64,000 bases of DNA from Taklimakanibacter deserti. Lineage in GTDB: Bacteria > Pseudomonadota > Alphaproteobacteria > Rhizobiales > Aestuariivirgaceae. Within the stretch, counting starts at the first letter, position 1. Each line of letters begins with the position of its first letter. Location of the stretch: NCBI GenBank assembly GCA_003574785.1, contig QORU01000006.1, forward strand, positions 334,623-398,622, given 5' to 3'. This document shows positions 25,378 through 33,413 of this stretch, one piece after another. The notes under the pieces are model-generated. The model had not been told where the DNA came from, searched no databases, and saw nothing but the letters and a program-made list of their open reading frames with translations. The position numbers and the translations under genes are program-made.

Positions 25378-26631
25378 TCAAGCCGGATCAGCCGCCCTCA
25401 GCCTTTTCGCCAGCGCCTGCAGGAGCTTCCAGGCCATGGTGCCGTTCATCTCGACCAGCGGACGGAATTCCCAGAAGGTGATGCCGTAGCAGACGAGGTC
25501 GCTCATGGCCGTCACCGTGGCGGAGCGCGGCCCGCCGTCGATCAAGGCGATCTCGCCGAAATGGTCGCCGGGTCCCAAGGTGGCGATCTCGACCCCCTTG
25601 CGCGAGACCTTGGCCTCGCCCGATTCGATGAAGAAGAAGGCGGCCCCGCCCGACCCCTCCATGATGACGGTCTCGCCCTTGGCGAAGCGGCGCTGCTTGA
25701 CGACACGCGCGATCTGCTCCGCCTGCCGCCGGTCCATATCGGCGAAGAGCTGCACGCGCCTGAGCGCCGTCACCGGATCGCGGGGCGGCGGGCCGGGCGG
25801 TTGCGCCGCACCGGCAGACTTGCCGGTGGTGACCGCGCGGCATTGCAGAAGATAGAGCTTGCCGTCCTCGACCGCCCATTCGATGTCGCGCCTCGGTCCA
25901 TAGACCTTCTCGCATTTGAGCGCGAGCTCGCTCAACGCGGCAAGCTCGGCGTCGCCGATCGAGAGCTCATTCACTTTTTCCGGCGGCACTTTCTCCTCGA
26001 ATGTGCCGCCGGTCGGCAGCGAGCGGATGGCGATGCGCTTGCGACCGGCCTTGCGCTCCAGCACCTGGCCGGCGCGGTCGAGACGGAAATGGTCGGGGAC
26101 GACGAGGCCTGCGACCACCGCTTCGCCCAGGCCGAAGCTCGCTTCGATCAGGCGCTCGTCGCGCCCCGTCACCGGATGCTCGGTGAACATGACGCCGGCG
26201 GCGCTGGGATTGAGCAGCGTCTGGACGACGACGCCGACGCTCGGCTTGGTCAAGAGGCCGACCTTCTGGCGATAGGTGATGGCCGAGTCCGAATTGGCCG
26301 ACCACCAGACTTCGCGGACGGCATCGGGAACGTCGGCGGCCGAATGGACATTGAGCACGGTCAGATGCTGGCCGGCGAAGCTCGCATTGACGCCGTCCTC
26401 ATCGACGGCGGAGGAGCGCACGGCGAAAGGCGGTTTGAGATCGGCGATGGCCTCTTCCACTTCGGCAATGGCCTCTTCATCGCCCGAGGCGACGGCATCG
26501 ACGAGATCGCCCGACAGCGCGACGCCGGGCGGGACGGTGATGCCCTGGCGCGTCGCATCGCCGAGCCCTACCGCCTTCGAGCCATAGAGCGATGTCTCGC
26601 GCGCCTTGGCGAAGGGGACGACCTTTTTCAC
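25378..26631 (-). CDS. PEP-synthase-like ATP-binding half fused to a cyclic-nucleotide-binding domain
   Basis: A 417-aa fusion. Residues 1-270 are the ATP-grasp (PPDK_N) domain of pyruvate/PEP dikinases: FAVRSSAVDEDGVNASFAGQ (69-88), GVMFTEHPVTG (146-156) and EASFGLGEAVVAGLVVPD (163-180). Residues 290-415 form a cNMP-binding domain with the phosphate-cassette pattern FGEIALIDGGPRSATV (358-373). In PEP synthase and rifampicin phosphotransferase the ATP-grasp domain phosphorylates a swivelling histidine domain, which the next gene supplies separately. The cNMP module suggests allosteric control by cAMP or cGMP. The two genes overlap by 4 nt, with the histidine-domain gene upstream. Length is about half of a complete PEP synthase. 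Confidence 0.87.
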   Translation of the reverse strand: MKKVVPFAKARETSLYGSKAVGLGDATRQGITVPPGVALSGDLVDAVASGDEEAIAEVEEAIADLKPPFAVRSSAVDEDGVNASFAGQHLTVLNVHSAADVPDAVREVWWSANSDSAITYRQKVGLLTKPSVGVVVQTLLNPSAAGVMFTEHPVTGRDERLIEASFGLGEAVVAGLVVPDHFRLDRAGQVLERKAGRKRIAIRSLPTGGTFEEKVPPEKVNELSIGDAELAALSELALKCEKVYGPRRDIEWAVEDGKLYLLQCRAVTTGKSAGAAQPPGPPPRDPVTALRRVQLFADMDRRQAEQIARVVKQRRFAKGETVIMEGSGGAAFFFIESGEAKVSRKGVEIATLGPGDHFGEIALIDGGPRSATVTAMSDLVCYGITFWEFRPLVEMNGTMAWKLLQALAKRLRAADPA

Positions 26632-28265
26632 CCGAGCACCGTCACTTCGCCGGCATCGCCGTCGACACGGACGAGCATGCCGTCCGCGATCTTCTCCGTC
26701 GCCTCGCGCGTGCCGACGACGCCCGGAATACCGTATTCGCGCGACACGATCGCCGCATGCGACAGGAGCCCGCCATTGTCGGTGACGATGCCGCCCAAGA
26801 GCGGCAGGAGGATGTTGAAGGCCTCGGTCGTCGATTCGGTGATGAGCACGTCGCCCTTGGCGATGCGGCCGAATTCCGGCGGCCCCGAGACGCGGCGCGC
26901 CGGTCCCTCATAAAGACCCTTGCTCGCGGCGAGACCGTAGAGGACGGTCTCCTTGTTCTCGGCCTTTGAGCTTCCGAAGATATGGCCAAGGCTGACGAGG
27001 GTCGCGCGCATGAGGCGGGCGACGGCGGGCGGCAGCTTGGAAAGGTCGGGCGGGAGCGGTGGCGGCGGACCAAGCACCGGCGGCGCGTCCTTGGCCGTAT
27101 AGGCTGCGCGATATTGTGCACGCTTCGCCAGCTCATCCGCGGACGGACCGTCCCTGCCCATGACCAGCGCACACATTTCACCAAGGCCGGCCTCCAGCAT
27201 CTGCTGCCGCGCATCGATCCGGCCACGATCCAATGCCCGCCGACCCGCCGCCAGCGCGGCGCGGCGCATGAGGCCCGCGGCCCAGATATCGCTATAGACG
27301 CCGCGTTCGTCCCTGAGCCGATAGGTGAGGCGCGCCTCGGCGAGAAGCGCGTCGAATTCCTGCGCGTGCTTCGCCGGCACCTGGGCACGGATCTCAGCCG
27401 TGCTTTCCTCGACATCCGAAGCGGGAGCGTCATCGACAACGGCGCCGCGTATGGCGCGCAGAAGCGCATCCGGCAGTTCCAGCGCCGTCGGCTCGGCGAT
27501 GTCGAAGCCGTCGATGAGGCGATTGCCGACGAGATCGAGATAGGCCTCGATCGCGGCACCGGCCTCGCCGCCATGTGCCCGCAGGCGTTCAAGCACCTTG
27601 GCGGGATCGCGGTCGGTTTCGAGGATCTTGCGCGCCGAAGCGTCGTTGGCAAAAGCCCGTTTGAGGCGCGCCATCTCTTCGGAACCGCCCGAGGAAACTT
27701 CGGCCGAACCGCGCATCAGCCCCAAGAGCTCGGAATGCGGCAGGCCCGTCCACTCCGCGGCATGGACGAGGAAATCTCCGGTCGGCAGCACGGCGGCGGC
27801 GGTGAACCGCATATGCTGGGCGATCATCGCCGCATGATGGTCGCGGCAGCGCGTCAGATAGGTGGCGAGCTCTTCGTCGGAAAGCGAGCCCGGATCGACG
27901 GCCTGCAATTTGCGATGCGTGGCGATCGTCGAGGGCTTGTGCTTCTCATCCCAGTCTTTGAGCTGCTCGCGCCAGAGTTTCTGCGCATAGACCTGTTCGG
28001 CGCGCTTGAAGCGTTCAGGGATGTCGGCTTCGGGCGCCGGCAGCTTTTGATTGTAGCCGAAGCCGTTGACATAGGCGACCTGGATGCCGTCGATGAGCAT
28101 CCCATAGAAGCGGGCGAATTCACCGGTGCCTTTCTTGAAGGCGGGCGGGTGCATCTCCTGCCAGTAATGCGTCATCGGACGCGGGAAATGCACGGGATCC
28201 TGTTCCCAGGTTCCCGGCCCCGGCGGCTCGAAATGAAGTGGCGTGGCGGAATCTGACGCAGTCAT
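26628..28265 (-). CDS. PEP-utilising enzyme, substrate domain plus C-terminal swivelling phosphohistidine domain
   Basis: A 545-aa protein. The final ~90 residues are the PEP-utilisers mobile domain with GGLLSHAAIVSREYGIPGVVGT; the histidine in SHAA is the phosphocarrier. The first ~430 residues resemble the middle substrate domain of rifampicin-phosphotransferase-type enzymes (WEQDPVHFPRPMTHYW near the N-terminus; ATP-grasp motifs absent). It needs an ATP-grasp partner, and that partner is the following gene (ATGA overlap). The phosphate acceptor is unknown: pyruvate, an antibiotic, phenol or another small molecule are all possible in this superfamily. Confidence 0.83.
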   Translation of the reverse strand: MTASDSATPLHFEPPGPGTWEQDPVHFPRPMTHYWQEMHPPAFKKGTGEFARFYGMLIDGIQVAYVNGFGYNQKLPAPEADIPERFKRAEQVYAQKLWREQLKDWDEKHKPSTIATHRKLQAVDPGSLSDEELATYLTRCRDHHAAMIAQHMRFTAAAVLPTGDFLVHAAEWTGLPHSELLGLMRGSAEVSSGGSEEMARLKRAFANDASARKILETDRDPAKVLERLRAHGGEAGAAIEAYLDLVGNRLIDGFDIAEPTALELPDALLRAIRGAVVDDAPASDVEESTAEIRAQVPAKHAQEFDALLAEARLTYRLRDERGVYSDIWAAGLMRRAALAAGRRALDRGRIDARQQMLEAGLGEMCALVMGRDGPSADELAKRAQYRAAYTAKDAPPVLGPPPPLPPDLSKLPPAVARLMRATLVSLGHIFGSSKAENKETVLYGLAASKGLYEGPARRVSGPPEFGRIAKGDVLITESTTEAFNILLPLLGGIVTDNGGLLSHAAIVSREYGIPGVVGTREATEKIADGMLVRVDGDAGEVTVLG

Positions 28266-28376
28266 TGGCGGTTCTCCCTGGGACGGCCGGCTGAGCAGCG
28301 GGAGTCGTACCAGTCTTCGGGGCCCATGACCTAGCGGAAAAATGGCCGACGGCTGCTGCCGAAACTGTCAGCAGAC

Positions 28377-28392
28377 TTCGGCCGCGGCCGAA
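28377..28392. promoter_or_regulatory. Perfect 16-bp palindrome in the divergent gap
   Basis: TTCGGCCGCGGCCGAA lies between the PEP-utiliser operon (minus) and the MFS gene (plus). A further CTGCTG...CAGCAG inverted repeat lies 5' of it, around 28353-28373. It could be an operator for the divergent pair or a GC-rich hairpin; no regulator is known. Confidence 0.35.
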
Positions 28393-28450
28393 ACACCCCG
28401 TGTCAGCAAGCGTTAAGCTTACTGATCTCGGAACAGTACATGGATTCCAC

Positions 28451-29647
28451 ATGACCCTTCACCATGCACGACTGGCCGGCAGAAGCGAATTCGATCACGC
28501 CGCGGCGCTGAGGACGGTAGCGGCGATGATCGCCGTCCTCTTCGCCGGCAGCACGGTGCTGACGCCGCTTTACGTCATCTACAAGCAGGCGTTCGGCTTT
28601 TCCCAGATCACGCTCACCTTGATCTATGCGGTCTATGTCGTGGGCAACCTCACGGCGCTGCTTGTTTTCGGGCGCATCTCCGACAGCGTCGGGCGCCGCC
28701 CGGTGGCGCTCGCCGCGATGGCGGTCGCGGTTATGAGCGCCTTCATCTTCCTGCTTGCCGGCAATGTCGTCTCCCTCGACATCGCCCGCATCCTGAGCGG
28801 TTTCGCCATTGGCGTCGGCGCGGGAACGGGAACCGCCTGGCTCGCCGAGCTCGTCGCCCATGAAGACAAATCCCGGGCGAGCCTGATCGCGACCAGCACC
28901 AATTTTCTGGGGCTCGGCGTCGGTGCCTTGGCCTCGGGCCTCCTCGCCGACTTTGCGCCTTTGCCCTTGCGCCTGACCTTCATGGTCTATCTCGTCGCCC
29001 TTGCCCTCGTCGCGGTCCTGATCTGGCGCACGCGCGAGACGGCCCGGCCGGCGCCGCTCTCTTTCCGGCCGCGGCTTTCGGTTCCGGAGAAGATCCGCGC
29101 GCCCTTTGTCGCCCCGGCCGTGAGCGGCTTCGGCGCCATGGCGCTTGTCGGCTTCTATGCGGCATTGGCGCCCAGCATCCTGGCGCAGCAGCTCCACGAG
29201 ACGAGCCATGCGGTGGCGGGCGCGGTCTTCTTCGAGCTCGCCATCGTGGCATCGGCCACCATCCTCCTGACGGCGCGCCTCTCGACCCGCACCGCCATGC
29301 TGGCAGGGCTCGGCCTGATGATCCCGACCACCGCCTTGATCGTCGCGGCGCAGATCCTCGCTTCCTTGCCGGTCATGATCATCGTGACCGCGAGCTGCGG
29401 CATCGCCGCGGCCTTGGGCTATCGCGGCGGCCTGCAAGTGGTGAACCAGTTAGCGCCCCAGGACCGCCGCGCCGAGGTGGTGTCAGCCTTCTTCATCTGC
29501 TGCTTCTGCGGCAATGCGCTGCCGGTGATCGGCATCGGCATCATCTCGACCCTGGCGGGCGCCATCACCGCGAGCCTCGCCTTTGCGGCGATGATCGCGC
29601 TGTTTTCTCTGGCGGCACTGGGCTTCGGATTGAAATACGCGCGCTGA
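28451..29647 (+). CDS. MFS transporter
   Basis: Major facilitator of about 398 aa with 12 predicted helices. The motif-A-like loop is GRISDSVGRRPVALAAM and a motif-C-like stretch is GFAIGVGAGTGTAWLAEL. The ATG at 28451 gives the usual short N-terminal tail; a GTG at 28400 would add 17 residues. It is divergent from the split PEP-utiliser operon, so an antibiotic-resistance pairing of efflux plus inactivation is possible. No substrate can be assigned. Confidence 0.88.
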   Translation: MTLHHARLAGRSEFDHAAALRTVAAMIAVLFAGSTVLTPLYVIYKQAFGFSQITLTLIYAVYVVGNLTALLVFGRISDSVGRRPVALAAMAVAVMSAFIFLLAGNVVSLDIARILSGFAIGVGAGTGTAWLAELVAHEDKSRASLIATSTNFLGLGVGALASGLLADFAPLPLRLTFMVYLVALALVAVLIWRTRETARPAPLSFRPRLSVPEKIRAPFVAPAVSGFGAMALVGFYAALAPSILAQQLHETSHAVAGAVFFELAIVASATILLTARLSTRTAMLAGLGLMIPTTALIVAAQILASLPVMIIVTASCGIAAALGYRGGLQVVNQLAPQDRRAEVVSAFFICCFCGNALPVIGIGIISTLAGAITASLAFAAMIALFSLAALGFGLKYAR

Positions 29648-29663
29648 CGGCTCTCAAATCCCG

Positions 29664-30389
29664 TCATTTGAACGCATCGATCTTGCCAAGGACGCAAGAT
29701 ACCCGTTGCGGGCCATGCATCTGCGAGCAGTGATCGATCAGCTGCATGCCGATGAGATCGACCAGGAACCGCTCGGAATAAGGCGATCTGTCTCCCGGCT
29801 TCCGCTGAACCCCGAACGACTTCAATATGCCGGAGTGCAGGCAAGTCGAGGGACGAGGGTGATTGCGACCGACAAATACGTAGGCGACCAGGAGGTCATC
29901 GGAACTGGTCGAGTCCTGTTCATAGAAGAATCGACAGGCATCGTCGCTCAACTGGTCTTTGACATTTTCGACCGCCCGCATGAAACCAGGAAGCTCACTT
30001 TCATATTCGGCGATTTTCATATCGCCGGGGTCCCTGAATATGACCAATTGAGAGAATTTCTCGGCAAGTGGATCCTTGGGCCTTGGACCCTTCGCGAAGG
30101 TCAGCGGCAACATACGGCCGAGAAGCTGCATTTCTGAAAAGACAAGCTTGCTGAACAGCTCCCGCTCGGAGGCGTCGCTCGCGTCGTCCTCGAGAATGTA
30201 CAATCCGATATTCTTGCGCAGCGAAACAATGTCGCCATTGTCATAGCGAGAGGACTCGATGAGCGCGCGGATCGTCGTGCTATTGACGGGGAATTGTTCC
30301 TGCGATGCAAATGCCGGCTGGCTCGCCAGCAATGTCAGGCCGATCAGCAGCAACGCCTGTCGCAACAGAAACCCATGAGCCGTGCGCAT
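29664..30389 (-). CDS. Exported protein of unknown function
   Basis: A 241-aa protein with a clear Sec signal peptide (MRTAHGFLLRQALLLIGLTLLASQPAFA, cleavage after AFA). The mature part is mixed alpha/beta in appearance with cysteines at the CRFF, STCLHS and DHCS stretches and near VSCVLG that could pair in the periplasm. I do not recognise the family. The ATG at 30389 is preceded by GAGGAGG; the longer frame to 30455 is not needed. It converges with the MFS gene across a 16-nt gap and follows a SnoaL-like gene on the same strand. Composition is slightly AT-richer than its neighbours. Confidence 0.75.
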   Translation of the reverse strand: MRTAHGFLLRQALLLIGLTLLASQPAFASQEQFPVNSTTIRALIESSRYDNGDIVSLRKNIGLYILEDDASDASERELFSKLVFSEMQLLGRMLPLTFAKGPRPKDPLAEKFSQLVIFRDPGDMKIAEYESELPGFMRAVENVKDQLSDDACRFFYEQDSTSSDDLLVAYVFVGRNHPRPSTCLHSGILKSFGVQRKPGDRSPYSERFLVDLIGMQLIDHCSQMHGPQRVSCVLGKIDAFK

Positions 30390-30476
30390 CGACCCCTCCT
30401 CGGTAGCGCCCATAGGGAGCCATGCTTGCAGCCGAGTCGGCAAGTATACTTCCACAGAAAATGGGACGGTCGCGAC

Positions 30477-30863
30477 CTAAAGCTGGGCCTCGATAGAGGC
30501 CTTATCTATCACCGACCACACTTGCCAGATCTTCTCTCGCCGAAATTCGTAGAATACATTTTCTGTGAAGGAGACTCTCTTCCCGTTTACGGGGAGCCCA
30601 AGGAATTTTCCCTTTGGCGTGCAGTTGAAACCTAGCCGGCTCGCAATATAGGGCGGATCGGACATCAGCAGCTGGATATCGAAATGAAGGTCCGGAATTT
30701 CGGCGAAATCCCGCTCCAGCATCTGGCGATAGCCTGACAGCCCGATCTGCCGGTCGTTATGGCGCGCCTCATCGTGAACGAACTGTCCGAGCTTCGGCCA
30801 ATCCTGCTCATTCAGACAGGCAATATAGTCTCGATAGATGTCGCGCAGATCGGCCTCTGTCAT
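30477..30863 (-). CDS. SnoaL-like/NTF2-fold ester cyclase-type protein
   Basis: A 128-aa NTF2-fold protein of the SnoaL/ester-cyclase type: YRDYIACLNEQDWPKLGQFVHDEARHNDRQIGLSGYRQML is the typical first half, with a WSVIDKASIEAQL end. Such proteins bind or isomerise small hydrophobic molecules, and no reaction can be predicted. It lies 15 nt after the zwf stop codon on the same strand, so it is probably co-transcribed with zwf. Confidence 0.82.
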   Translation of the reverse strand: MTEADLRDIYRDYIACLNEQDWPKLGQFVHDEARHNDRQIGLSGYRQMLERDFAEIPDLHFDIQLLMSDPPYIASRLGFNCTPKGKFLGLPVNGKRVSFTENVFYEFRREKIWQVWSVIDKASIEAQL

Positions 30864-30878
30864 CGCGATCGAGCCTCT

Positions 30879-32342
30879 TCACCCGCTTGTCTTGTTCGGA
30901 TCGCGCCAGGCCCGTTCGAAAGGCAAGCGCCAGGCATGCGGTGCTATGAGCTGGTGGATCGCTTTCGGTCCCCAGGAGCCCGGCTGATAGAGGCTGACCG
31001 GCGGCGGGTTTTCCAGAAGCGGGGTCGAGACTTCCCACAGGCGCTCGATGCCTTCGGCGGTGGTGAACAGCGTGTGGTCACCGCGCATGGCATCGAGGAT
31101 GAGCCGTTCATAGGCTTCCAGCACGTCACCGATCCAGCCCGTCTCGTGCATGGCGAACTGCATGCTGAGCTTGTCAAGCCGCATGCCGGGACCCGGCCGC
31201 TTGCCATAGAAGGAGAGCGACACCTTGGACGCATCGGCGAGGTCGAAGGTCAGATGGTCCGGTCCCTGCGCGCCGACGCCGGAGCCCGCCGGGAACATGC
31301 TCTTGGGCGGCTCGCGGAAGGCGATGGAGATGATCCTTTGCCCTTCCGCCATGCGCTTGCCGGTGCGCAGGAAGAAGGGCACGCCGGCCCAGCGCCAATT
31401 GTCGATGGCGCATTTGAGGGCGATGAAGGTCTCGGTGTCGGATTCGGGATCGATCCCCTCCTCCGACCGGTAGCCGGCGAACTGGCCGCGCACCACATCG
31501 CGAGGATCGAGCGGCAGCATCGAGCGGAAGACCTTGTTCTTCTCCTCGCTGATCGGCTTGGGCTCGAGCGCGGTCGGCGCCTCCATCGCCATGAAGCCGA
31601 GGATCTGAAAGAGATGCGTCACCACCATGTCGCGATAGGCGCCGACGCTTTCATAAAAGCCGGCGCGCTTGCCGAGATCGAGCGTCTCGGGCACGTCGAT
31701 CTGCACATGGTCGATGAAGTTGCGGTTCCAGATCGGCTCGAACAGCCCGTTGCCGAAGCGGAAGGCGAGGATGTTCTGCGCCGCTTCCTTGCCGAGGAAA
31801 TGATCGATGCGGAATATCTGCTCTTCCGCGAACACCTGGTGCAACTGCGCGTTCAGCGAGACGGCGCTGGCGAGATCGGTGCCGAAGGGCTTTTCCATAA
31901 TGATGCGGCTGTTGGCGACGAGCCCGGCTTCGCCGAGAAGGCGCACCGCGGCCAGAGCCGCGGCGGGCGGCACGCTCAGATAATGTATGCGCCGGCTGTC
32001 GCCGCCGAGCGACTTCTCGGCCACCTCGACTGCCGCCTTGAGCGCCGGGGCGCCGGCCGAGAGGGGCACGTAGCTTAAAGTGTCGGCGAAGGCCTTCCAA
32101 TCGGCCTCCTTCACTGCCCGGCTCGAGAATTTCTCGAGCGCCTCGCGCGCCAGCTTGCGGAAACCGTCGGTGTCGAGATCCTCGAGCGCCATGCCGATGA
32201 TCCGGCAGCCGGTGATGAAGCCTGAGCTGCACAGGTGGAACAGCCCGGGCAGCAGCTTCCGCCGCGAGAGATCGCCCGTCGCCCCCACCAGGATGAGCAC
32301 TTGCGGATGCTTTGGACCCATCCGGGATGCGTTCTTCACCAT
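30879..32342 (-). CDS. zwf: Glucose-6-phosphate 1-dehydrogenase
   Basis: Oxidises glucose-6-phosphate to 6-phosphogluconolactone with NADP+ (or NAD+) reduction, the entry to the oxidative pentose phosphate and Entner-Doudoroff pathways. The 487-aa length is standard. The nucleotide fold begins at GATGDLSRRK (20-29), and the active-site motif RIDHFLGKE is at 178-186 with the catalytic histidine. EKPFG at 150-154 is also conserved. No pgl or edd neighbour is present, so it is a detached zwf, followed by the SnoaL-like gene. NADPH supply would suit the nearby oxidative-stress genes. Confidence 0.97.
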   Translation of the reverse strand: MVKNASRMGPKHPQVLILVGATGDLSRRKLLPGLFHLCSSGFITGCRIIGMALEDLDTDGFRKLAREALEKFSSRAVKEADWKAFADTLSYVPLSAGAPALKAAVEVAEKSLGGDSRRIHYLSVPPAAALAAVRLLGEAGLVANSRIIMEKPFGTDLASAVSLNAQLHQVFAEEQIFRIDHFLGKEAAQNILAFRFGNGLFEPIWNRNFIDHVQIDVPETLDLGKRAGFYESVGAYRDMVVTHLFQILGFMAMEAPTALEPKPISEEKNKVFRSMLPLDPRDVVRGQFAGYRSEEGIDPESDTETFIALKCAIDNWRWAGVPFFLRTGKRMAEGQRIISIAFREPPKSMFPAGSGVGAQGPDHLTFDLADASKVSLSFYGKRPGPGMRLDKLSMQFAMHETGWIGDVLEAYERLILDAMRGDHTLFTTAEGIERLWEVSTPLLENPPPVSLYQPGSWGPKAIHQLIAPHAWRLPFERAWRDPNKTSG

Positions 32343-32486
32343 TGCTGCTGGTCCCCTCGGTTCACCTGCGGCGATGATGGAACGAAATTCGTGCCAACTT
32401 CAAGACGGTACGTCCAGGCTGACCGGATTGACATCTCCTCTCCGCCGCGTGATGAGTCCGCCATTGTACTGGGGGCCAAACGAATA

Positions 32487-33317
32487 ATGCCTGACAAGCG
32501 AGCCAAAGACATTCTGTTCAATGCATACTGGAAAACGGGCTGGAAGTCGGATGCAGATCGACAACTCGACCCGACTGAATTCGCTTACGCGAAGAGCAAG
32601 CGCTATATGTTCGATGCGATCTCGCTCACGCATGATCAGGCTGTCAATCAGCTTCTGTCGGAGAAGAGGCTCGCCGACAAGACCAACATATCAAACGCCT
32701 TCTTGGCGAGTCTGGGCACGCGTCGCCTGGATGCGAGATCGGCGCTCGGCAGCTATGGCTTCGCCGCGAATTTTCCTTCCCATACAATTGCTTCTGTTCC
32801 AAATAGGCTGGTGCCGTCCGGAGCAAGATGTTGCCAATATTGCGGGTTCTACGAATTCCCCTCGCCTGAGGAAATCGATCTCAACGTTTTGAATTTTGAG
32901 CGGCACAAATGGGGCGGTGTACGGCGTGATGACCTCGCATATGCGTGGTTGGATTTGTCTCTTTTCCGTGAGATCGAGCCACAGCATCCGACAGATGCCG
33001 ACAAACGCGTGATGCGCCAGATACTGAAGGTCGCCGCGTCTCTTCCACCTACAGCTACTGCAAGTCTCCTGGAAAAAGCACTGGCTGGACTTTTCGCTTC
33101 GTCCAAATATGAACGAAGGGTACTGATCGAAATCCTTTGTATCTGCGGCATACTTCAGCCGAAGAACCGCAGCGGATACTTTGGTGAATTTACATTAGCC
33201 TTCGAGCGTGAGCATACGAGCCAGCATTATAACGACTGGCGCTATCCCGCGATGTGGTGGCGCGGTTCCGATGGCATAAATCCAACAGCAGTTGAAGCGT
33301 ATTTTTCCGATCTCTGA
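32487..33317 (+). CDS. Orphan protein of unknown function
   Basis: A 276-aa soluble protein beginning MPDKRAKDILFNAYWKTGWK. A CCQYC cluster near residue 114 could bind a metal; the rest gives no recognisable domain. The frame extends upstream to 32235 across the zwf start, but the ATG at 32487 gives the natural N-terminus. Base composition is visibly lower in GC than zwf. The gene ends 27 nt before a tRNA-Val 3' fragment. Both features suggest it belongs to acquired DNA. Confidence 0.68.
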   Translation: MPDKRAKDILFNAYWKTGWKSDADRQLDPTEFAYAKSKRYMFDAISLTHDQAVNQLLSEKRLADKTNISNAFLASLGTRRLDARSALGSYGFAANFPSHTIASVPNRLVPSGARCCQYCGFYEFPSPEEIDLNVLNFERHKWGGVRRDDLAYAWLDLSLFREIEPQHPTDADKRVMRQILKVAASLPPTATASLLEKALAGLFASSKYERRVLIEILCICGILQPKNRSGYFGEFTLAFEREHTSQHYNDWRYPAMWWRGSDGINPTAVEAYFSDL

Positions 33318-33344
33318 GTGTCGGCCGACGAAATGCTCTCTCAT

Positions 33345-33389
33345 TTCACATCGCAGGGGCCATTGGTTCGAGTCCAGTATCGCCCATCA
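33345..33389 (+). repeat. 3' half of a tRNA-Val (anticodon loop to CCA-like end), probable attachment-site scar
   Basis: The segment reads as anticodon loop TTCACAT (anticodon CAC), 3' anticodon stem CGCAG, variable region, a T arm with TTCGAGT loop and ATTGG/CCAGT stem, the 3' acceptor strand ATCGCCC, discriminator A and TCA in place of CCA. The 5' half (GGGCGAT acceptor, D arm and a matching anticodon stem) is absent: the sequence before 33345 does not pair. A break in the anticodon loop is a classic tyrosine-integrase crossover position. Identification relies on recalled alphaproteobacterial tRNA-Val sequences. Confidence 0.7.
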
Positions 33390-33413
33390 TCCGCCCGTTC
33401 TGATGTGCCATAG

